Both the position numbers and the translations under genes were made by a program. Source: CAWGGS01 sp963822095 (GTDB lineage Bacteria > Desulfobacterota > Desulfobulbia > Desulfobulbales > Desulfocapsaceae). From it: a stretch of 64,000 nt of DNA. The DNA lies in contig CAWGGS010000078.1 in assembly GCA_963822095.1 (NCBI GenBank), positions 1 through 64,000 of the forward strand, written 5' to 3'. Positions 8,780 to 16,808 of the stretch are shown here, piece by piece. Within the stretch, counting starts at the first letter, position 1, and each line of letters begins with the position of its first letter. The notes below the pieces were generated by a model, which was given only the letters and a program-made list of their open reading frames with translations, had not been told where the DNA came from and made no database searches.

Positions 8780-11242
8780 TCAATTGCCGAATAGACCTTT
8801 TAAGGCTGAGTCGAGGAGCTGTTTATTCTTGTCGGCTTTTTGGTCCGTTTTATCGGGAGAAATTTTCTTCAGCAATTGTTTTTGTAATTCCTGCCTGGCC
8901 TTGCCGACCGCCTGTTTTTGCAGAGCATTGCTGTCCAAAGCGATCCTGGGGCTTTTCATGGTTCCGACAAGTTTCAAAGGCATTATTCCCCAGCCGTTAT
9001 CGTCGGTCATTGCCTGTTTCAGATTGTTGTCGGAGCTCAATTGGGACATGATTTCAGGAGCAAGACGAGCATTAAGGCCGAGGTTGATGGGACCATTGAT
9101 TGCGACCGTTCCCTGGGGAGCCAATTTAAGCTTCGGGCTATCCAGCCCGCCATTGAGCGAGACCACCGCATTTTGCATGACATAGCGACTTTGCATGCTG
9201 TCAAATTCCAGCTTGTCAAAGTTTTGTAGTCCAAGAAAATTAGTAAGTGCATTCACCATCGGAGAGCCGGTGACCTGACCTTGGGTAATGGTTGTCAGGC
9301 CGGTTACCTGCATCGCTTTCAGCAGGGATTCGGGCACGGTTCCGTGCCCTGTGAACGTATTCTTGGAATTCAAAATCCCAGTTACGCGTTGGTCGCTGTC
9401 CGGAAAAAGTCCGTTGTCAAGGACAGCGAGCTGCAGATTATTCAGATCCAACTTGCCGTTGTAGGTAAACCCTTTTACCCCCATATCAAGATCTGTTGAA
9501 GCACGTAATGTGCCGCCGGCAAGCCCACAGTCGGCCTGGGAGATGCGAAGGTGGTTGTCTTGAAGCAGAACACCGACCTTGATGTGGTCTATGGGAAGTT
9601 GTTTATACACACCTTTATTAACGATTATGGTTCCGGAAATTTCTGCAGGAATAGCAAAGGGACCGATCTCCTTGGGTGGTTTTATCTTCTCTTGGGGAGC
9701 AGGTTGGGCGGCGGCGGAATCCTGGTTTGGTGATTTCCTGGCTGTCTGGGCCGCCTCTGGCTTCTCTGCGGAAGCATCAGGGACCGAGGCCTTCTCTTCA
9801 CTGTTTTTAAGGAGGTTGTTGAAGTCGAGGGTATCGGCCTGCACCTGAAAATTTCCGGTGATATGCTTGCTGAACACATCCTTTGCGGCAAAGGAGAAAT
9901 CCACCGGCTGGTCTGCCAGGTTCAAGGCCATTTTTTTTGCCTGCACCTGTTGTCCAGAAAAATCTATATTGCCATTAATGCCGGTCTGAATTCCTTTGAA
10001 ATTAGCCCGTACATTCTTGAAACGAAGATCGGCCTTTCTCAGGAGACGAAGGCCGGAGCTTGGCTTTCCTGCCAGTTCCACCAGGGCGTTCACCTGGCCG
10101 GAAAGATTGTAATCTTTGATATTTGCGGCCATTCGGGCAGGCAGCCCCTGGTTGAGCTTTTGCAGGTCCAGGTCATCCAAAAAGAGGGCCATGGTCATAT
10201 TCGGCTCCTTGCCGGATAATGAAATATTTCCTACGGTTCTAACAGGGATGTCGTTGAATTTTAGGAGTAGGCTTGAAAATTTCAGCGTTTTATCGGTCAT
10301 TTTGTAGGAGAGCGAAGAGTCAATCTCAAGTTTTGCCTGACGCATATCTGCCATGGGAAGATCTTTGAGTGAAAGATCGATCTTGTCTAAAGTCACTTTC
10401 CCTTTTGCCTTGACAATCCCAGGAGTGATGTCGCCTTTGACTTTTAACGAGAGTGCTCCAGAGCCGAGTCTACCCGGTAGGGATTTGCTGAAGTAGGGTG
10501 AGAACTCGGTAACGTCCAGCTGGTCGAGCTTAAGATTGAAGTTTGCCGATTGATTTTTTACGTCATAGGAGCCTGAAAGTGCAATTTTTGCTCCGTTCAA
10601 AGAGGCCGAAAGTTCAACGGGAAAAGGTTTGTTTAACGTTATCTGTTTGGCCTCCAGGGACAGATTGTCAAGTGAATACCTGGAAAGGGTTCTGCCGGGC
10701 TTGTCCTGATCGATAAAGAGGAGATGTCCTCCCGTTAGAGAAATTGTGCTTACCAGAAGATTGAGACTTGCTTTTGGTTGTGCCTGGGGCTTGGTTTTGG
10801 TTGGTGCGGTTTGTTTCGCCTGCATTGTTTGTTCTTTACTTCCTGCAACCTTATTGCCGAGCAAGTCACTGAAATTATACGTTCCGTTGGGGTATTTCGT
10901 GACGATAATCACTGGTTGAACGAGGGAAATATGGTCGATTAAAACCTTGCCGGTCAAAAGCGGGAGAAACCGGTAATGGAGATCCATTGATTTTATGGCA
11001 ATGAAATTTTTTCCACCTTTTCTTTGTCGGACTTGCAGATCCGACAAAGAAACGCCGGAAAAAAGACCGATATGTATATCCCCCAGAGTGACTTTTCTAT
11101 TCAAGCTCCGTTCCGCCAAAGGAACCAGGGTATTGCGGATCTTTTGCGGTGTCACCAGAGTCTTGACCAGTATTCCCACAATAAGGGCCAATACGATCAT
11201 AACGCCGAAAATCACCAATGATATCTTAGTCAATCTGGACAT
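8780..11242 (-). CDS. AsmA-family protein
   Basis: 820 residues. One N-terminal transmembrane helix (about 6-28: ISLVIFGVMIVLALIVGIL) is followed by a very long beta-rich periplasmic part typical of AsmA-like proteins, with repeated short beta blocks and the C-terminal AsmA_2-like segment near FTGHGTVPESLLKAM...TGLTTITQGQVTGSP. A low-complexity Ala/Pro/Gln/Lys linker lies near 490-530. In E. coli, AsmA relatives form or assist hydrophobic grooves that move phospholipid between membranes; a similar role is inferred here. The start is well supported by GGAGGG just upstream of the ATG. It stands alone, but the ydbH operon of the same superfamily lies 1.3 kb away. Confidence 0.85.
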   Translation of the reverse strand: MSRLTKISLVIFGVMIVLALIVGILVKTLVTPQKIRNTLVPLAERSLNRKVTLGDIHIGLFSGVSLSDLQVRQRKGGKNFIAIKSMDLHYRFLPLLTGKVLIDHISLVQPVIIVTKYPNGTYNFSDLLGNKVAGSKEQTMQAKQTAPTKTKPQAQPKASLNLLVSTISLTGGHLLFIDQDKPGRTLSRYSLDNLSLEAKQITLNKPFPVELSASLNGAKIALSGSYDVKNQSANFNLKLDQLDVTEFSPYFSKSLPGRLGSGALSLKVKGDITPGIVKAKGKVTLDKIDLSLKDLPMADMRQAKLEIDSSLSYKMTDKTLKFSSLLLKFNDIPVRTVGNISLSGKEPNMTMALFLDDLDLQKLNQGLPARMAANIKDYNLSGQVNALVELAGKPSSGLRLLRKADLRFKNVRANFKGIQTGINGNIDFSGQQVQAKKMALNLADQPVDFSFAAKDVFSKHITGNFQVQADTLDFNNLLKNSEEKASVPDASAEKPEAAQTARKSPNQDSAAAQPAPQEKIKPPKEIGPFAIPAEISGTIIVNKGVYKQLPIDHIKVGVLLQDNHLRISQADCGLAGGTLRASTDLDMGVKGFTYNGKLDLNNLQLAVLDNGLFPDSDQRVTGILNSKNTFTGHGTVPESLLKAMQVTGLTTITQGQVTGSPMVNALTNFLGLQNFDKLEFDSMQSRYVMQNAVVSLNGGLDSPKLKLAPQGTVAINGPINLGLNARLAPEIMSQLSSDNNLKQAMTDDNGWGIMPLKLVGTMKSPRIALDSNALQKQAVGKARQELQKQLLKKISPDKTDQKADKNKQLLDSALKGLFGN

Positions 11243-11786
11243 GTTCCCTCCTGTTCATGATAGATGTACTATGAAGTTTAACCATATTACGTCGTGAAAC
11301 CAGCAGAAATGAGCAAAAAGGAGTCCGTCGAGGTCATTTTTCGCTGTCTATCCTCTTAATTAGTCGTTTTTAAGAGATATTATGGTGTGGATCTTTGTGC
11401 GGAATTTTGTGTCAGCTCCACCGGATGTCAAGCCTGCAAGTTGCTTAAGAAATATTCTTTACCGGGCGATCCTTTCCAAAGATATGCCCTGCTTTCATAC
11501 CTGCATTTCTCAAAAAAATTTCCAAAGGTAATACCAACAATGGACAGAAATAAAAATATATCCTGTTATTAAAAGGTGTTGGCATGGGTTGCGTGTGGAC
11601 CCTAAGACGCTTATTATCTAAAAGAGTTACCGTAGTCATATGGTTCTTCCGGCATGACCTACATGAAAACAGATCGTTTTATCAGGGAATGACGGAAAGG
11701 TTGCCGAGGGAAATTTTCCTCTTTTATTTATGTGAGGTCTACCGGCAACCAGAATAGTATCATGAAATCGAGAAGGAGCCGATAAA
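11243..11786. other. Intergenic region with structured leader
   Basis: No gene in this 544-bp stretch between two divergent genes. It must carry the promoters of the AsmA gene (minus) and of the metal-binding gene (plus). The notable part is the hairpin at 11699-11750, listed separately. The remainder shows nothing recognisable. Confidence 0.5.
11699..11750 (+). promoter_or_regulatory. Nested stem-loop in 5' leader of YHS gene
   Basis: GGTTGCCG (11699-11706) pairs perfectly with CGGCAACC (11743-11750). Inside, GAGGGAAATTTTCCTC (11706-11721) can form a second small hairpin followed by a T-rich run (TTTTATTT). The structure ends 36 nt before the start of a putative metal-binding protein. It could be a regulatory leader or an attenuator; no known riboswitch class is recognised. 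Confidence 0.4.
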
Positions 11787-12143
11787 ATGAATCTAGATAC
11801 ACATGCATATACCAACCAGCACAATGGTTTGACAAAAAATCATACGGATCCCGTTTGTGGAATGGCGGTCGAGAATGAAGATGATGCCCCTTGCAGTGAG
11901 TATAAAGGGGTTTTGTATTTTTTCTGCAGCAGGCATTGCCTGGAACAATTCAAGGATAATCCGGAAGAGTTTTTAAACAATGACGCTTTTCCCTGGCACG
12001 ATATTCGTCAAGGCAAACCTCTTTTGGGCAGACCTTATACCTGTCCTGTACATAACGGCGTTATTCAGGATTGTCCGGGGAAATGCTACCAATGCGGAGC
12101 GGCGTTACAACTGGTTCCTCCGTTTTCCAGGCATAGCCACTGA
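11787..12143 (+). CDS. YHS plus heavy-metal-binding domain protein
   Basis: 118 residues. The first part, DPVCGMAVENEDDAP...LYFFCSRHCLEQFKDNPEEF (about 21-60), is a YHS/TRASH-type metal domain. The second, YTCPVHNGVIQDCPGKCYQCGAALQLV (about 84-111), is the heavy-metal-binding Cys/His motif found at the N-terminus of copper P1B ATPases. The protein looks like the metal-binding front end of a CopA/CopB-type pump without the pump; no ATPase follows, so it is a stand-alone chaperone or sensor, or a truncated ATPase. A clear AGAAGGAG site precedes the ATG. Copper or silver binding is inferred. Confidence 0.8.
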   Translation: MNLDTHAYTNQHNGLTKNHTDPVCGMAVENEDDAPCSEYKGVLYFFCSRHCLEQFKDNPEEFLNNDAFPWHDIRQGKPLLGRPYTCPVHNGVIQDCPGKCYQCGAALQLVPPFSRHSH

Positions 12144-12583
12144 GCGGCCCTGAGCATTTTGGTAAACTTTCGGGAACGGATGACGTCTTTCTGGTATAAG
12201 AGATCATTTGAGTGGATCCGCAACGAACTGTGTCATCTGTTCCGGTTTTCCTTTCTTTCTAATCTGTATCACTTTTTAAGGCGCGTAAATAGCTTTCCTC
12301 AATGGATTACTGCCCACAAGTTACTACCTATCGCATATGTCTGAACCGTACATCATTTTCAAGATTTCGCCGGAGCAGGGCAGGAGAAGGCCGCAATGCA
12401 ATGAGGTTGGGGGAAAAAGATGATCGTCATGGCCGGGGCCAACCTCATGATCGGCTTTGAAGCGGATGCCCGATATCTGCAAACGGTTTTGCTAGAAAAA
12501 ATACATCCTCTTTTGCATATGGCCCAGAAGGGGATGTGACATGTAATTCTTGTTGCGAGAAATTAAAAAAAATGAAGGATTTG
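12144..12583. other. Intergenic region after metal-binding gene
   Basis: No supported gene in 440 bp. A short plus-strand frame at 12430-12540 encodes MAGANLMIGFEADARYLQ... (36 residues) and could be a small protein or a gene tail, but has no known relative. No terminator with a T-tract was seen. Confidence 0.35.
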
Positions 12584-12988
12584 CTAAAAGGGTAATTGTT
12601 GCTTTTTTCGATAGACCATGCCGTTGAATCTGGCGATTATCGATTTTTTTTCGTCGGTTATCAGAACATCGTAGGCGCCGAGCCGATTCGGTTTGTTCAC
12701 CTCGGTTGCGGTGGCGTAAAGGGTGCCCGATGATATGCCTTGCAGAAATGAAATGTTGACATTGATAGCAAGGGCCAGCTGGCCGTGGCTATTCGAAGCC
12801 ACGGCAAAGGCTAGATCGGCCAGGGTAAAGATGGCTCCTCCCTGGACGACATTTGCAGCATTGAGATGCTTGTCGGCAATTTCAAGTTTGGCCTTGCAGA
12901 ATCCTTTCCCGGCCTCGATGATTTCAACTCCTGTCATTTGGGCGTAGCGGTCCAGGGAAAAAAAGGCCCTGGCTTTAGTGGTATCCAT
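12584..12988 (-). CDS. PaaI-type hotdog thioesterase
   Basis: 134 residues with the hotdog-fold pattern: HLNAANVVQGGAIFTLADLAFAVASNSHG near residues 42-70 (the catalytic region of PaaI-like enzymes), then INVNISFLQGISSGTLYATATEVN. It hydrolyses acyl-CoA thioesters in the cytoplasm; the acyl group is unknown. Asn replaces the common His in HxNxxxxxHGG (here HLNAANVVQGG has Gln before GG), so the active-site set differs slightly. It is last in the ydbH-ynbE-ydbL run: the stop of ydbL lies 6 nt upstream and overlaps the ribosome-site region. Confidence 0.85.
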   Translation of the reverse strand: MDTTKARAFFSLDRYAQMTGVEIIEAGKGFCKAKLEIADKHLNAANVVQGGAIFTLADLAFAVASNSHGQLALAINVNISFLQGISSGTLYATATEVNKPNRLGAYDVLITDEKKSIIARFNGMVYRKKQQLPF

Positions 12989-12994
12989 GTCGTC

Positions 12995-13366
12995 CTACTT
13001 CCTATACCATTTGCCGGCCGGAGATTGAAACCACTGCCCCTTCGCGCCGATTTCGGCCAGCTTTCTGGCTCGGCGTTGGCCCACCATAGCTGGCGAAGTC
13101 CCAATTTTGTGGGCGATTGCGGCGTAAACTCTCTGCCGGTCCTGATTTTCCGCAGCCACGATATTTTGGTGAGGTTTTTTGGCACTCCGGTATTCAAGCA
13201 GGCCTTGATTATTTTCGCCTACTATGCCGCTGTTTTTCATGGCATCGATGGTGGGTAAGCGAGCTGCCATACGTGCCTTGATTGACTGGGCATGGGTCGT
13301 TGCAGTAAAGGCAAGCAAGGTGAAAATCAAAAGGAAAAAGGGAAATATCAAGGTCTTGTTACGCAT
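12995..13366 (-). CDS. ydbL: YdbL-family (DUF1318) periplasmic protein
   Basis: 123 residues. An N-terminal signal peptide (about 1-26, ending ATTHA-QS) is followed by a DUF1318 domain: IKARMAARLPTIDAMKNSGIVGENNQGLLEYR, then DRQRVYAAIAHKIGTSPAMVGQRRARKLAE and a terminal WFQSPAGKWYRK. The same order ydbH-ynbE-ydbL occurs in E. coli, where YdbL modulates the YdbH-YnbE lipid-transport bridge. AGAGGT lies 6 nt upstream of the ATG. Family assignment and context support each other strongly. Confidence 0.88.
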   Translation of the reverse strand: MRNKTLIFPFFLLIFTLLAFTATTHAQSIKARMAARLPTIDAMKNSGIVGENNQGLLEYRSAKKPHQNIVAAENQDRQRVYAAIAHKIGTSPAMVGQRRARKLAEIGAKGQWFQSPAGKWYRK

Positions 13367-13377
13367 GGTGAACCTCT

Positions 13378-13647
13378 TTATTGTTTTGAATTTTGTCGCT
13401 TAGCCGACGGTTGAGATTTCGTTTGCATGTTGTCGATATCGTCGAAGTAATCGTCAAGCGCTTTGTCAACTTTAAGGTTGATGTCTATGGTGATATGGAT
13501 GGGTTTGATTTCCACCGGTTTGATATCAACCACACTCCTGGTGCATGCGGTTCCCATCAAAAGGATTGATAGCAGAAAAAGGCACCCGAATAAAAGGCTG
13601 ATAATCTTTTTGGTGTTTCCAACATGAGTTTTATAAAGTCCTGTCAT
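13378..13647 (-). CDS. ynbE: YnbE-like lipoprotein
   Basis: 89 residues. A charged N-terminus and hydrophobic core (about 14-33) end at LLMGTAC, a slightly atypical lipobox; Cys35 would be the lipidated residue. The mature part VDIKPVEIKPIHITIDINLKVDKALDDYFDD matches YnbE, a short outer-membrane lipoprotein that adds beta-strands to the end of YdbH in E. coli. The ATG overlaps the ydbH stop (ATGA), so translation is coupled. The C-terminal tail is Ser/Gln/Lys-rich. Confidence 0.85.
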   Translation of the reverse strand: MTGLYKTHVGNTKKIISLLFGCLFLLSILLMGTACTRSVVDIKPVEIKPIHITIDINLKVDKALDDYFDDIDNMQTKSQPSAKRQNSKQ

Positions 13648-16046
13648 TGGATCTTCTCCATGAGTTTCTGTAAGCTTTGTCCATACTTAAACATCTGTGC
13701 AAGGGGCAAGTGGAAGTTGATATCCAGCCGTATCGGGTGTTGCAGTCCGGGACCATTCTCCTGGGCCACAAGCTGACCTTTGCTGTATCCATAAGGAAGT
13801 GGGGATGCCGGTTTCCCGTCTATCTTCATGCTGACCAGCAGATCTCCACCCTGGCTTTTGAAGGTGAGCTTTGTCCAATTATAGGCAAAATTCTGTAATG
13901 CCTGGATGGAATAGTCGAGGACGGCGGTTTTGGTGGCGCCTGCAATTCCCTGACGCAGCATTTCTGAGTTATTGAACCGGACTATACCATTATTTCCGGG
14001 TGTGGAAAACAAAAAACCGTCACCGAAGATCAAGCCCTTCGAGGAGAGAGTGATCGGGAGACGACCGTTTAAGGAACCTCTTCCTTCGGTTCCCGAAATG
14101 CCCAGCTGACTGAGCAGCTCTGCGAAACTCAGGCGGTCACAATAAAAGGTGGTGGACAACTCCTTGGTCGAGTCGGTCAATCGTAACGAGTCGCTTTCCA
14201 CTTTGCCGTGACACCAGTTGAAACGACTCTTCTCCAGAAATAGCGTGCCGTTGTCTTCCAGACGAAAAAAGATTTTTCCTGAGCTGAATTTCAAGTTGTT
14301 GATATCCATTCTGTCAATGGTCAAAAGCTGGCTGGGATCACTTGCAGGTTCGGGAAGATGCGGCAAGGTTATTTTACAGTTGATACCAAAGAGATGTATC
14401 TTTTTGTCGGGGAGCTCAAAGCTGCCGTCTTTTAAGGCGATGTTCAGTTGTCCCAAGGAGCCTTTCGGGCTCACCTCGAACGTGCCGGATGCACTTATCT
14501 TGCCAGAGATGGCCGCGTCCGAAGGCAGGGCGAGAGAGGCAGGCAGTGAATTACGGTCGATGGGGACTTGGGGCAGTTTGTAGGAAAGGGTTAACGGCAG
14601 ATGTTTTGAAGCGGTTCCGTGGAAAAGCAGAGAGGGTTTTGTCCCAAGAAGGCCGGAGATTTTACCCGTAAAGCTCAAGCCATCGCCGATCGGTGTCATC
14701 AGTGCCTTGAATTTCGCAAGGTTCTGTCCTTTATAAGCAATCCCATCGATGGAGATTTCTCCAAATGGTGAGCGGCGTTCCGCAGGCATGTCAGGGTTAA
14801 AGGTCAGCCGACCGGCAATCTTCTTAAAGCGTAATTGATATTTTGATATTTCCGTTGTTTCGATATCCACCTGCTGAAAAATGGTGGTGGTTGCCGAATC
14901 ATGATGAAGATGGGTCGTCAGATGGTATTGACCAATATGGATCGGGATTTTCGATTCTAGGGGTATCACCTGCCGGTTCCCACTCAGGTGTACTTCCAGA
15001 TTGGTTTGTCGGTTATGGATTGATCCGGAGAGCGAGAGGCTGACCGGATCAGAAATATCGTCTGAGTGGATTTGGCCGGTGCCGGTTATGGCGGACTTTG
15101 CCGGATAAATATCACCATGCAAAGAAGCTTCTAAACTATGCGAGCCGGAGGTCTTGAGATTGACCAGTTCATACTGCAAGCCCTTCTGCGTTCCACTCAG
15201 GTTCAGTTGCAGGGGGTGCGGTCCCTGGAGCTTCAAGTGAAAAGATCCGAGATCACAGACCAGAGATGGAAAGGAGATGGTTGATTTTAAATTTTTAATA
15301 ATTTTGAAATCACCTGATAAATCAGCTTTCAAGTCAAGTTTCGCTTTGCCGGTGACCTTGGCGCTTCCGGGGAAAAGTGAAAAAAGGCCGGCCAGTCGAT
15401 CAATTTCACCATTGAGATGGACACGATTTTCATTGTGTGTACTCTGCATCCATAACTCCAATCCTGCGATAAGTCCCCCTTCGGACCTGAGGTGACCTTT
15501 AACTGAGCCTAAGGAATATCCCCCTTTCCGGAGAGGGATAAAATCAAGATCGAAACGGCCGTTTAGCATGAGGTCGATTGCGGGTAGGTTCCCTCGATTA
15601 ATGAAGATATGACAGTTGATGAGGTGCAGAGTATTTATAGCCACTGGGAAGGGAGGGATGGCGAAACCTTGTGTCTGGGCATCCGTGCTGTGCGGGAGGT
15701 TCTCTTGCAGGATCAATCGTCCGTCGATGAATTTCAGGCGCAGGGTGAGACCGTCGACAAGAAGTGATGACAGTCGTCCGTGTATCAATGTGGTCGGCGT
15801 ATACGTCAACTCCAAATGGGGAAGCGACAGAAAATGATGTCCCCCTTGCCCGATCTCGACATTTCCGGAAAAACGCCAAGGGGTGAGATGTTGCACTTTC
15901 GCCGAGATATCGACACCGGGGATGTTTTTTTCCAACCGGGGGAGCAGGATGCTTTCTACCAGATAAGGCGCTGCCGACAAGAGGAGCGCAGACACTGCGA
16001 TCACCAACATTCCCCCAACACAAAAGAGCAAAAGGATTCGTTTCAT
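13644..16046 (-). CDS. ydbH: YdbH-family AsmA-like intermembrane lipid transport protein
   Basis: 800 residues. One N-terminal membrane anchor (about 4-27) and a long beta-rich periplasmic body. The C-terminal DUF-type segment, with GRGSLNGRLPITLSSKGLIFGDGFLFSTPGN near 660-690 and MLRQGIAGATKTAVLDYSIQALQNFAY, is the conserved YdbH end. In E. coli YdbH, TamB and YhdP are redundant phospholipid carriers between inner and outer membranes. The downstream ynbE and ydbL genes match the E. coli order, which makes the assignment strong. A copy of the leader-type repeat lies 90 bp upstream in the same orientation. Confidence 0.88.
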   Translation of the reverse strand: MKRILLLFCVGGMLVIAVSALLLSAAPYLVESILLPRLEKNIPGVDISAKVQHLTPWRFSGNVEIGQGGHHFLSLPHLELTYTPTTLIHGRLSSLLVDGLTLRLKFIDGRLILQENLPHSTDAQTQGFAIPPFPVAINTLHLINCHIFINRGNLPAIDLMLNGRFDLDFIPLRKGGYSLGSVKGHLRSEGGLIAGLELWMQSTHNENRVHLNGEIDRLAGLFSLFPGSAKVTGKAKLDLKADLSGDFKIIKNLKSTISFPSLVCDLGSFHLKLQGPHPLQLNLSGTQKGLQYELVNLKTSGSHSLEASLHGDIYPAKSAITGTGQIHSDDISDPVSLSLSGSIHNRQTNLEVHLSGNRQVIPLESKIPIHIGQYHLTTHLHHDSATTTIFQQVDIETTEISKYQLRFKKIAGRLTFNPDMPAERRSPFGEISIDGIAYKGQNLAKFKALMTPIGDGLSFTGKISGLLGTKPSLLFHGTASKHLPLTLSYKLPQVPIDRNSLPASLALPSDAAISGKISASGTFEVSPKGSLGQLNIALKDGSFELPDKKIHLFGINCKITLPHLPEPASDPSQLLTIDRMDINNLKFSSGKIFFRLEDNGTLFLEKSRFNWCHGKVESDSLRLTDSTKELSTTFYCDRLSFAELLSQLGISGTEGRGSLNGRLPITLSSKGLIFGDGFLFSTPGNNGIVRFNNSEMLRQGIAGATKTAVLDYSIQALQNFAYNWTKLTFKSQGGDLLVSMKIDGKPASPLPYGYSKGQLVAQENGPGLQHPIRLDINFHLPLAQMFKYGQSLQKLMEKIQ

Positions 16047-16135
16047 GACAGAAAGTGTTGCCTGAGACCGGGTTAAATGCCGCTATGAAGTACGATACGG
16101 ATTCATGCCCAAAAGTTCAAAGAAGATGGAATGAT

Positions 16136-16253
16136 TTATATGAAAGACTCCCCGGAGCAGATGCCAAATCATGCCATAGTGACGAGGCTTTCAGATTTGT
16201 CGGCTTTGCAAAAAAGGATGGCGGCCGATGGTCCAGTCATGCCGGCTTTTAGG
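16136..16253 (-). repeat. Leader-type repeat, copy 1 (upstream of ydbH)
   Basis: Minus-strand copy of a dispersed family of about 100 bp. Shared blocks in order: GCCGGCATGACTGGACC, TGAAAGCC, GGCATGA, and tail GGGGAGTCTTTCATATAAA. The best match is copy 3 at 34966-35070. It points toward ydbH, 90 bp away. Confidence 0.65.
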
Positions 16254-16417
16254 GGAAGTTTTTGGAAAATCCCCTGCTTATGCGTACCACATTACAAAAT
16301 GTTAAGCCATCCTTTTATGTCTCTCATGCTAAAGAAAATGTCATTCCTCCGTCGGTGTGATCGGTTGCGGAAACCTTCCAAAGGCTCTTTTCGGCTCATG
16401 GTAATCATGAAAAAATA

Positions 16418-16682
16418 GGCTCATCCGGTTTTTGCGTACTTCGGAAAAGTTAAAAGAATTAACCCGGTAGAGATCATCGCTTTCGGTTGCCGTCCTGCGG
16501 CCTTATCACCTGGGAACCACGGCTGACAGACAGGCCGTCCCTGGCCTGCTGTCAGTTGCGGACATCCTATCCGCAACCCTTTGGGCCTGATATGCTTCCC
16601 AGTCGGGCCTCCGTGATGCGCCCGCGAACGACGATCTCCACCTCCTTGGGTTATAGAAAAGTACGCTTGAGTCGGATGAACC
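16418..16682. mobile_element. 265-bp palindromic MITE-like element, copy A
   Basis: Begins GGCTCATCCGG and ends CGGATGAACC, which are imperfect terminal inverted repeats. The whole element is an imperfect palindrome with two inner hairpins (CTGACAG...CTGTCAG and GTTGCGGA...TCCGCAAC). Flanks are AAAAAATA (16410-16417) and CAAAAATA (16683-16690), a near-perfect 8-bp target duplication. About 90% identical to copy B at 31686-31950. It carries no transposase, and the short frames inside it are not credible genes. Confidence 0.8.
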
Positions 16683-16808
16683 CAAAAATACGTTGCGGGG
16701 ATGTTGTCGATCGTCTAGGTTCTGCTCAGCATAAAGATAAACAAGGGTGGGTTGGGTTTTCCTTAAAACCTGGCTGGTTAATCGATTTTCTTTTATCGAT
16801 ATCGACAT

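Noticed and set aside
16506..16808. Minus-strand frame of about 100 residues across MITE copy A
   Set aside because: It arises from the palindromic repeat; similar frames occur in the other copies without ribosome sites or domain.
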